The notes under the pieces are model-generated. The model was not told the DNA's origin. It worked only from the letters and a program-made list of their open reading frames with translations, and did no database searches. Source: Prosthecobacter debontii (GTDB lineage Bacteria; Verrucomicrobiota; Verrucomicrobiia; Chthoniobacterales; Chthoniobacteraceae). From it: DNA of 64,000 bases. The first letter of the stretch is position 1. Each line of letters begins with the position of its first letter. The position numbers were made by a program, and so were the translations under genes. The stretch is taken from assembly GCA_945861385.1 (NCBI GenBank), contig CAMAUI010000003.1, forward strand, positions 17,842-81,841, read 5' to 3'. Positions 10,126 through 17,915 of the stretch are shown piece by piece.

Positions 10126-10182
10126 GATGCCCGTTCAGAACTCACGCCCAGCCGGATGGCAAGCCCAGCGACAGCCGGCAGG

Positions 10183-10809
10183 CTACTTTACCGGGGAGAC
10201 CGTCCGGCTTGATCGGAGTTGATCGAAACTCGGGAAATACGCCTCGATCAAATAGCTCTGCCCCGCGGCCATGCTCCGCGTGGAGATGGTCGCGGTGTAT
10301 TCGAGCCGTTCATCGGGATTGATGACGATGAAGCCCTGCTCCTTGTCCACCTTCTGGTCGTCGGACCACTTCGAGATCACCTTGCCGCCATCGCCCTTCA
10401 CCACCACCTCGATCCGCTGCGTGGTCGGGAAGTCGAGCTGCGCCGCAAATTTTCCCGTGTTCACGACGGTGACGATGACTTTCACCGAGCGGCTCTCCGA
10501 CAATTTCACCTGCGCGGGCTCCACGGCCATGCTCATCGAAAGCGCGCCCCACGGCTTTGCCTCGGCGGGTTTCTTTTTGCCGCCAAATGGCGAAGTCACG
10601 ACCTCCGCCGCCTTCGCGCCGGCCTTCTTGCCACCATCCACCGCGCGCTTGGTGCCCTTGACTGTGCTCGCCCACGCCCTTTCCCAGAACCCCGGTGTCG
10701 GCGCATGCGGCTGCTCCGCGGCCTGCGCGGCAGGGGCGGGCTTCGCCGGCTTCGCAGCATCGGCGCAAATTGGGACGCACAGGAGCACGGCGGTGAACAG
10801 CAATTTCAT
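10183..10809 (-). CDS. secreted protein with BsuPI (intracellular proteinase inhibitor)-like domain
   Basis: MKLLFTAVLLCVPICADA...; VVNTGKFAAQLDFPTTQRIEVVVKGDGGKVISKWSDDQ resembles the BsuPI fold signature. Confidence 0.6.
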   Translation of the reverse strand: MKLLFTAVLLCVPICADAAKPAKPAPAAQAAEQPHAPTPGFWERAWASTVKGTKRAVDGGKKAGAKAAEVVTSPFGGKKKPAEAKPWGALSMSMAVEPAQVKLSESRSVKVIVTVVNTGKFAAQLDFPTTQRIEVVVKGDGGKVISKWSDDQKVDKEQGFIVINPDERLEYTATISTRSMAAGQSYLIEAYFPSFDQLRSSRTVSPVK

Positions 10810-10875
10810 GAACGGGAATGTGCGCGACACGCATGCCGTGTTGCAAATCCCTTTTGCCCCATCCATTCCTCGCCC

Positions 10876-11502
10876 ATGAAAATCCGCAACGCTCTCGCCA
10901 TCACCGCCGCGGCACTCGCGCTCTGCGCACCCGCGGGCGCGATGTCGAAGAAACCGAAAGTCACAGTCCGCTTTCACGCCGAGGCCAACACGCGCGACTC
11001 CGGCACTTTCGCGATGCCCGCCCGCCTCGTTTACGCGCAGCGCGACGCGGTGATCAATCGCGTCCCGGAATTCAGCGAGCGGCAGATCGCGGCGATCTTC
11101 CCGTTCAAAACCGCCGACGGCACGTGGGGCTGCGTGTTCAAGCTGGATGAGCAGGGCCGCATCCGCCTCGAGACAATGAGCAACCAGCAGCGCGGCGCTG
11201 CCATCGTGGTCTTCATCGGCACAAAAACGGGCCAGCATCAGGTGATGGACATGGTCATTGACCGCCCCGTGACCACCGGAATCATCACCGTCCAGCGCGG
11301 ACTCACCGACCTCGAGGTCGAATTCCTCCGGAAAGATTTCCACGTCCTCGGCACCGTGAAAAAGGAAAAGCCGGCAAAGGAAAAGAAACAGGAAATCCCT
11401 GGAGCCATTGATCGCGAGCGCGACGCGCGAGAGAATCTGGCACGACAGAAGTCCGGCAAGCCTCCCGCCGCCGAAGCCACCGTTCCCCGCCTGCCGGATT
11501 GA
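10876..11502 (+). CDS. hypothetical secreted protein
   Basis: MKIRNALAITAAALALCAPAGAMSKKPKVTVRFHAEANTRDSGTFAMP; signal peptide. Confidence 0.6.
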   Translation: MKIRNALAITAAALALCAPAGAMSKKPKVTVRFHAEANTRDSGTFAMPARLVYAQRDAVINRVPEFSERQIAAIFPFKTADGTWGCVFKLDEQGRIRLETMSNQQRGAAIVVFIGTKTGQHQVMDMVIDRPVTTGIITVQRGLTDLEVEFLRKDFHVLGTVKKEKPAKEKKQEIPGAIDRERDARENLARQKSGKPPAAEATVPRLPD

Positions 11503-11561
11503 TTCGCCGCTTCCCGGCTTTCTTCTTTCCCCCCAGCCGCGTGCGCGGATAAACGCGGGCG

Positions 11562-12533
11562 ATGCATATTTTCGTCACCGGCGGCGCCGGCTACATCGGC
11601 AGCATCTGCGTCGAGCAACTGCTTGATGCGGGGCACGCGGTCACCGTGTTCGACAATCTCACCGAAGGCCACCGCGCCGCCGTGGACCCGCGCGCAACCC
11701 TCATCGTCGGCGACCTCCAGCAGCGGAGCGACATCGGGGATGCGCTGGAAAAAGTTCGCCCCGACGCCGTCATGCACTTCGCCGCCAACGCCCTCGTCGG
11801 CGAGAGCATGACGGACCCCTCGAAATATTTTCGCAACAACGTCCATGGCGGCATCAACCTCCTCGACGCCATGCACGCCGCCGGCTGCAAGCGCCTCGTC
11901 TTCTCCAGCACCTGCGCCACCTTCGGCGTGCCCGAGCGCATGCCGATTGATGAAACGCTCCCCCAGCGCCCCATCAATCCCTACGGCGAGAGCAAGCTCA
12001 TCTTCGAGCAAATCCTCCGCTGGTATTCCGACATCCACGGCCTCACCTACGTCGCGCTCCGCTACTTCAACGCCGCCGGCGCCAGCGAAACCTTCGGCGA
12101 GGATCACCGCATCGAGACCCACCTCATCCCAAACGTCCTCAAAGTCGCCCTCGGCCAGAAGCCGCACGTCGAAATCTACGGCACCGACTACCCCACGCCC
12201 GACGGCACGTGCATCCGCGACTACATCCACATCCTCGACCTCGCGCAGGCGCACATGCTCGCCCTCACCGCCCCGCACAGCGCGAAATACAACCTCGGCA
12301 CCGGCGGCGGCACGAGCGTCCGCGAAATCATCGCCACCTGCGAAAATGTCACCGGCAAAAAAATCGCCGTCATCGAAAAGCCGCGCCGCCCCGGCGACCC
12401 ACCGCGCCTCATCGCCGGCTCGGAAAAAGTGCGCGCCGAACTTGGCTGGAAGCCGCAATTCCAAGACGTGGAAAAAATCATCGCCAGCGCCTGGGCGTGG
12501 CACGTGAGGCATCCGGTCGGCTACGGCGACTGA
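11562..12533 (+). CDS. galE: UDP-glucose 4-epimerase
   Basis: MHIFVTGGAGYIGSICVEQLLDAGHAVTVFDNLTEGHRAAV...NPYGESKLIFEQIL...YFNAAGA. Confidence 0.95.
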   Translation: MHIFVTGGAGYIGSICVEQLLDAGHAVTVFDNLTEGHRAAVDPRATLIVGDLQQRSDIGDALEKVRPDAVMHFAANALVGESMTDPSKYFRNNVHGGINLLDAMHAAGCKRLVFSSTCATFGVPERMPIDETLPQRPINPYGESKLIFEQILRWYSDIHGLTYVALRYFNAAGASETFGEDHRIETHLIPNVLKVALGQKPHVEIYGTDYPTPDGTCIRDYIHILDLAQAHMLALTAPHSAKYNLGTGGGTSVREIIATCENVTGKKIAVIEKPRRPGDPPRLIAGSEKVRAELGWKPQFQDVEKIIASAWAWHVRHPVGYGD

Positions 12534-12539
12534 ACACCG

Positions 12540-13940
12540 TTACGCCCGCTCCACAAGCGCGCGCACTTCGTTCTCGTAGGTGCAGAGCGGGTCGCCCATC
12601 GCCAGTGTCTGTTCATCGTTGGCCGTGACCGAGTCCCAGTCCACCACGTAGGGCATTCCCGTCTCGACGAACCACTGCACCGCAATGCCGCGCCCTTTTG
12701 CGCGCGTATCCTGCGGGGGCTCGCGCAGCGCGGTCTCGCGGCGGCTGCGGATGTTGAACCCGTCCACTTCCTCCGATGCCGGGAGCGCGAAAAACAGGCC
12801 GCGCGCCGGGTTGAGATTGTGGTACTCGAGGTCGAGGCTTTCGAGCCACGGATCATCCCATGCGAGCCCGTGCTCCGCGCGGAAAGTTTCGAGCAGCCAT
12901 TTTTTCGATGCCCAATCCACCGCCCCGATCATCGCCTCGGTGTCATCGCGCCGCAATGCATCGAGCACCCATGCCCACTGTTCGAGAATCCAGTCGGTCT
13001 CCTCGTCCCGCCCCGCCAGGACCTCGACCGCCGTCGCGTGGAATTTCTCCTGCACCCCCAGCGCAGTCTCCCCGCGCCCGCTTTCGAGCGCCACCGGCGC
13101 GTCCGCCCGGCCAGCGCGGGAGATCGTGCGCGTGGCCATCACGGCGTCCTCCAGCATCACGCTCTGCGGCAGGCGCCCCTCCTCGATCAACGCGAGCACC
13201 AGATGCGTCGTGCCCACTTTCAGCGCAGTGGCAAGGGGCGACATGTTCGAGTCGCCGATGAGCAGATGCAGCCTGCGAAACCGCCGGTAATCCGCCAGCG
13301 GCTCGTCGCGCGCGTTGATGATCGCACGGTTGAACTGCACCCACTGATACACATCGTTCATGATGTGATCCGCGCGCTGGCTGAGCTGGAAATCCACCTT
13401 TCCAAACGGCGGCAGCGGATCCACCTCGCACGCCTGCGGCGACGCCTGGCCCACCCTGCCCGCGCCCGCGAAAATCTGCCTCGTCGCGAGGAACGACAGC
13501 AGCGCGCCCATCCGCTCGCGCGTGAACTCCGTCTCGCGCCGCATCGAATAATTCTCGTGGCAGCCAAACGTCGCGCCCGTGTGATGGTCCACGTTGTTCT
13601 TCAAAAATGCCACATCCTCGCGCACCCCCATCGCATCCAGCGCCGACTGCACGAGCGCATCGCCCGCAAGGTCGTAAGTCACAAGATCCCGCACCGTCCG
13701 GCACTCCGGCGTCGCGTATTCGAGGTGGCCCATGTCGAGATACATGCGCCCGCCATTCAGCAGGAACCCGCCATTCCCCGGCGGCTCCTCATAGTCGCGG
13801 TGGTGGAGATCAATCGCACCGGCGCGCGCCTTTTTGAAAAGATGATTCCTCACCCGCGCCGGCCAGGACTCCGCGCCCCGATCCGCCTCGTTGGAAACGA
13901 GGCAGCCGTATTCCGTTTCAAGGCCGACGACGCGGTTCAT
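12540..13940 (-). CDS. pafA: Pup ligase PafA/Dop family (proteasome accessory factor)
   Basis: MNRVVGLETEYGCLV...NGGRMYLDMGHLEYATPEC...FLKNNVDHHTGATFGCHENYSMRR...QLSQRADHI...IINARDEPLADYRRFRRLHLLIGDSNMS. Confidence 0.85.
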   Translation of the reverse strand: MNRVVGLETEYGCLVSNEADRGAESWPARVRNHLFKKARAGAIDLHHRDYEEPPGNGGFLLNGGRMYLDMGHLEYATPECRTVRDLVTYDLAGDALVQSALDAMGVREDVAFLKNNVDHHTGATFGCHENYSMRRETEFTRERMGALLSFLATRQIFAGAGRVGQASPQACEVDPLPPFGKVDFQLSQRADHIMNDVYQWVQFNRAIINARDEPLADYRRFRRLHLLIGDSNMSPLATALKVGTTHLVLALIEEGRLPQSVMLEDAVMATRTISRAGRADAPVALESGRGETALGVQEKFHATAVEVLAGRDEETDWILEQWAWVLDALRRDDTEAMIGAVDWASKKWLLETFRAEHGLAWDDPWLESLDLEYHNLNPARGLFFALPASEEVDGFNIRSRRETALREPPQDTRAKGRGIAVQWFVETGMPYVVDWDSVTANDEQTLAMGDPLCTYENEVRALVERA

Positions 13941-13950
13941 CGTCCGCCTC

Positions 13951-14658
13951 CTACGTCTCGAGATAAAGAATCCGCCCGCAGTTGAGGCAGTGCGTCACGT
14001 CCTTTGCCGATTTCACCGCATGCACGATGTGCGTCTGCGCCTTCACGTGGCAGCCCTGGCAGATCTCATTCGCGAGCGCGGCGATCGCCAGCGCGTCCTT
14101 CTTGTCAAAGAGCCGCTGATACGTATCGAGCAAATCCTCATCCACCCCGGCGGCAAGTTTCGCGCGCTCCGCGGTGATCTCCTCGCGCTGCCCCCCGATC
14201 GCCTTGATCTTCGAATCAAGGTCGGCGATCTGCCGCTCCACCATCCCCCGGGTTTCGCTCGCCGCCTTGTCCGCCGCGGCGATCACCACCTTCTGCGCCT
14301 CCGCGGCCTCCATCAGCGCCAGTTCCTGATCCTCAAGCCCGGCGATTTCCTTCTTCAGCGTTTCGATCTGGTGGTCGAACGCCTGATACTCGTCATTCTT
14401 CTTCGTCCCGAGCTTCTGGTTCTCGTACTTCGAGATCCGCTCGTTCAGCGACCCCACGGAATTTTCGAGTTCCTTGCGCTTCACCTCGATCTCCTTCGCC
14501 CGCAGCTTCGCGGCATCCAGCGCCGCCGCAGTCCCGGCCAGCTTTGCCTCCAGCGCCTTCCTTTCATGCGGCGCGTTTTTCAATTCGGTGTTGAGTTGCC
14601 GCAATTTGCGGTCGCGGTCCTGGATGATGAGAAGCTCGGTGACGGCGGGCAGAATCAT
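13951..14658 (-). CDS. DUF164/C4-type zinc-ribbon coiled-coil protein
   Basis: long coiled coil then CQGCHVKAQTHIVHAVKSAKDVTHCLNCGRILY zinc ribbon. Confidence 0.85.
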   Translation of the reverse strand: MILPAVTELLIIQDRDRKLRQLNTELKNAPHERKALEAKLAGTAAALDAAKLRAKEIEVKRKELENSVGSLNERISKYENQKLGTKKNDEYQAFDHQIETLKKEIAGLEDQELALMEAAEAQKVVIAAADKAASETRGMVERQIADLDSKIKAIGGQREEITAERAKLAAGVDEDLLDTYQRLFDKKDALAIAALANEICQGCHVKAQTHIVHAVKSAKDVTHCLNCGRILYLET

Positions 14659-14758
14659 GTCCGGCGACGATGCGCGGACGAGGGCGGCACGTCAACTGCG
14701 CGGCAAAAGATTACCGCAAGCCCCGCCCGGCCAGTCCCACGACAGGCCCCTCTCCCGC

Positions 14759-15682
14759 TCAATAGAGCATGTTGTCCTCGGGCGGCTTGGACTTCTCGAT
14801 CTTCTCCGCCTTGAGCACCGAGATACGCCGGCCCTTCTCCACCGGGAAGGTCGCCGTGCCGGTGATCTTCACCCACGTCATTTCCGGAAAATCCGGCAGC
14901 TTGTCCGCCTCGATCATCGTCGCGATCGGCCGCGCATCCGCCGCACAGCACGTCATGAACATCCGCACGCCCTTGAACCGCTTCGCACCGCCCGTCCCCG
15001 AGCTCTCCGGCATGTACTGCACAACCAACTCCACTTTCTTCCCCTCGAAATCCTTCCGCAGCACCTGATCCTGCGCCGCGTAGAGCAGGTCGAGCACCTC
15101 GGCAATGATGTTCCCGTCCGACGACCGCTGGAGGTAATCCGCGAAAGTCTGCGTCCCTGCGTCCGCCGGATGCTTCTTCGCATTTGCATCCTCCGGCGGC
15201 TGGCTCCCGGGTGCGACCGGCAGCGGCAGCGGCGGCGGCTCAGAAATCTTCCCCTTCGCGATCACATCAGCCTCGCGCGCCGCATCCAGCTTTGCCTGCC
15301 GCGCCTTCGAAGCACCGCCGAGCGACGATGCATCCGTGCTCACCGTCGCATTCTTCACCGCGTTCACGCTGTATTCGCCAGGGTTGAATTTCGCCGCCAG
15401 CGTCAGCGGGAAAATGAGCACCGCAAACGTGAGCAGCTTCCCCGCGTTGAGCCGGGACAGCCCATGCCCGCAATCGTTCGCCGAGCAGCACGACGCATCC
15501 GCCTTGAACAGCGCAAACACCAGCGCCATCAGCGCCAGCACCACTCCCGCGATGAGCGCGAACACCCGGAACTGCGGCGCCAGCAGATCACGCATGCGAT
15601 CACTCTGGTGGTAGAAAAGCAGCACCCCGCTCCACGTCGCAAGCGTCACACACGGCAGCCATCGGGCAAAAAAGGAGTTCAT
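14759..15682 (-). CDS. TIGR03943/DUF1980 family membrane protein
   Basis: N-terminal TM segments, then MFMTCCAADARPIATMIEADKLPDFPEMTWVKITGTATF; ATG at 15682. Confidence 0.7.
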   Translation of the reverse strand: MNSFFARWLPCVTLATWSGVLLFYHQSDRMRDLLAPQFRVFALIAGVVLALMALVFALFKADASCCSANDCGHGLSRLNAGKLLTFAVLIFPLTLAAKFNPGEYSVNAVKNATVSTDASSLGGASKARQAKLDAAREADVIAKGKISEPPPLPLPVAPGSQPPEDANAKKHPADAGTQTFADYLQRSSDGNIIAEVLDLLYAAQDQVLRKDFEGKKVELVVQYMPESSGTGGAKRFKGVRMFMTCCAADARPIATMIEADKLPDFPEMTWVKITGTATFPVEKGRRISVLKAEKIEKSKPPEDNMLY

Positions 15683-15830
15683 GGCGGCAACCGTAGCCCG
15701 TGGAGAGGAAAAGGAAAGCCGCCTGTTCAATGCGATGGGGCGGCGGACGCATCTCAGTTTTTAGCACCGCTGCGGGCGGAAGTTTTCACCTCTGGAGCGT
15801 GTCATGCACTTTGAACGAGCGTGGGCGGAG

Positions 15831-15891
15831 AACGCCAAAGGCGTTCCATCCTTCAGCCCTGGGCTGGTGGACAAAACGCCGTTGGCGTTTT
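15831..15891. repeat. cluster of three short hairpins in an intergenic region
   Basis: AACGCC-AAA-GGCGTT (15831-15845), CAGCCC-T-GGGCTG (15854-15866), AAAACGCC-GTT-GGCGTTTT (15873-15891). Confidence 0.75.
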
Positions 15892-15931
15892 CACTCATCC
15901 TGCAAAATTCATGGCAGGCTCTAGTCACGCC

Positions 15932-17089
15932 CTACACCGTGCAAAGCTCGTCGAGCAGCCGGAACCGCTCGATGCCAAACTCCCGCATCACCGTCCGCGC
16001 GCGTTCCAGCCCGGCCATGTCTTCATCGCCGCGTTTCGTCGCCGCGATCATCAGGTTTTTTCCGGTGTGTTCGTTCGAGACAAACTCGAACACCTTCGCC
16101 TCGTAACCCCATGCCTCCAGCACGAGCGCCCGAAGCCCGTCCGTGAGCACCTCCGCCTGTCGCTCGGCGAGAATCCCGTGCCGCAGGATGGCGGCCAGCA
16201 CTTCCGGCGCCCGCATTTGCGAACGCACTTCCTTGTGGCAGCACGGCGCGACGACGATCAGTTTTGCACCCGCGCGCACACCCGCGGCGAGCGCATCGTC
16301 GGTCGCGGTGTCGCACGCGTGCAGCGCGATCAGCACGTCGGGCGCGGCGGGAAGCGGGAAGTCCGCGATCGTCCCGCGATCGAACCTCAGCCCCTCGCAT
16401 TCCAGTTCCCTCGCGATGGCGTTGGTCTTCCCCACGAGATCCTCCCGCTGCTCGACGCCGATGACCTCCGCTTTTCCCCGCCGCCGGAAATACTCGTGCG
16501 CGGCAAAAGTGAGGTAGCCCTTCCCCGCTCCCATGTCGCAGACGCGAACCGATTCCGCGGCGGCAAACGGCGAAGACTCGGTGAGATGCCCGAGGATTTC
16601 CACGAAGCGTTCCACCTGCCGCAACTTGTCCGCCATGCCGGGCCGCGCGACTCCATCGGCGGAGGTCACACCGAGCTTCGTGAGAAACGGGGCATTCGCG
16701 AGCGCACGCTCCTTGGGACGGTCATGCGCAGTCGGGAGCACAGCGGAGAAAGTGGGCCGCGACGCTTTCATCGTCCCCTCGCCTTTCGCGTCGGCTTTCA
16801 GCCGGAAATCGCCGGTTGTCGTGAAAAGGTTTGCCTCTTCGAAGACATCGGAGAGCAGCGAGCCCACCTGCGCCGGGGTCTCCGCGGGCGTCACATTGCG
16901 CGTCACATCCTTCGTCGCGTACCGCAGCGTGAGCGACACCGCGCGCCCCGCTTTCAAGTCCACAAACCGCGCATACACATTACGCAATTCCGCCTTACGC
17001 TCGCGCGGCCGGCTGAGCGTGAACTTTACAAAAGTCCCGCCGGCAAAGCTGGCGCGGAGTTTCTCCATCCATTGATCACGGGCAGTCAT
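15932..17089 (-). CDS. SAM-dependent methyltransferase
   Basis: VRVCDMGAGKGYLTFAAHEYF...EVIGVEQREDLVGKTNAIA...VLIALHACDTATDDALAAGV...VVAPCCHKEVR. Confidence 0.85.
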   Translation of the reverse strand: MTARDQWMEKLRASFAGGTFVKFTLSRPRERKAELRNVYARFVDLKAGRAVSLTLRYATKDVTRNVTPAETPAQVGSLLSDVFEEANLFTTTGDFRLKADAKGEGTMKASRPTFSAVLPTAHDRPKERALANAPFLTKLGVTSADGVARPGMADKLRQVERFVEILGHLTESSPFAAAESVRVCDMGAGKGYLTFAAHEYFRRRGKAEVIGVEQREDLVGKTNAIARELECEGLRFDRGTIADFPLPAAPDVLIALHACDTATDDALAAGVRAGAKLIVVAPCCHKEVRSQMRAPEVLAAILRHGILAERQAEVLTDGLRALVLEAWGYEAKVFEFVSNEHTGKNLMIAATKRGDEDMAGLERARTVMREFGIERFRLLDELCTV

Positions 17090-17143
17090 CCGGGCAACTG
17101 TGTGCGAGTTGACCGCAGCCACACAATTCCCTATTATGCGCCC

Positions 17144-17356
17144 ATGACCGCCGCCGAGATCATCCACGAGATTGACAGTCTGCCGCCCGCGGAACTGGCC
17201 GTGGTCGTGCGCCACACGAAGGAACTCGACAAACATCGCCAGCTCTCCGGCGAGGAAATTGGCGTGCTCGCCCAGCAAATGGTGGACGCCACCGACCCCG
17301 CCGAAGTCGAGCGCCTGAAAGCCGAGATCACCAGGGGCTTCTACGGCGACCGGTGA
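17144..17356 (+). CDS. small hypothetical protein (antitoxin-like)
   Basis: MTAAEIIHEIDSLPPAELAVVVRHTKELDKHRQLSGEEIGVLAQQMVDATDPAEVERLKAEITRGFYGDR. Confidence 0.5.
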   Translation: MTAAEIIHEIDSLPPAELAVVVRHTKELDKHRQLSGEEIGVLAQQMVDATDPAEVERLKAEITRGFYGDR

Positions 17357-17357
17357 C

Positions 17358-17603
17358 ATGCCGAAAATCCGCCGCCGGAACCTCCCCCGCGCGGTGATGG
17401 CGCACCTCCTCGACCGCGTCCACCTGCGCCACATTTCAGTGGATCAGCTTGTCCTATTTTCCAACTGGTGCGCGCTGGAACCCGAAGTCCCCGCGGGCGA
17501 ATGGTTCAAACGCTTCCCCGGCATGACCATCTGCGGGAAGGGCGAACTCGTGAAAACATTCCTCCTCCCCGGACAAGCACCACACGGGCAGGAAGTGCAA
17601 TGA
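17358..17603 (+). CDS. small hypothetical protein, 1 nt downstream of the previous ORF
   Basis: MPKIRRRNLPRAVMAHLLDRVHLRHISVDQLVLFSNWCALEPEVPAGEWFKRFPGMTICGKGELVKTFLLPGQ. Confidence 0.5.
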   Translation: MPKIRRRNLPRAVMAHLLDRVHLRHISVDQLVLFSNWCALEPEVPAGEWFKRFPGMTICGKGELVKTFLLPGQAPHGQEVQ

Positions 17604-17915
17604 CCGCACCCATTGCGAGCGGCTTTTCCTTCGCGGGAAAATGAACGGCTGCCGCGCGGGGCAGCGGCATAGGCCCGCGGACACCGCGCATCACCGGCGG
17701 CACCTTCCGCTCCTGGGCGAAGTCAGCGCGACATTCACACTCACGAACCACGCCGGCCTCATCGCAAAGCAGCTCAAGCGCAAGCCCCGAACCGTCGAAG
17801 TCTATACTACATACGATCTGCGCTGCGCGTTTTGTGAAGCATGGCGCGCGGAGCGGCGCCATCCACCGGGAGTGCGCGCTTGCGCTGGCACCCGGTTGCT
17901 CCGCAATGTTGCGCG

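Noticed and set aside
8329-10212. 627-aa ORF antisense to the PVC-type dehydrogenase
   Set aside because: Mirror-frame artefact of a GC-rich coding gene; no recognisable domains.
17841-17915. Upstream extension of dnaE ORF
   Set aside because: Conserved DnaE N-terminus begins at MPDSFVHLHCHTEYS (17916).
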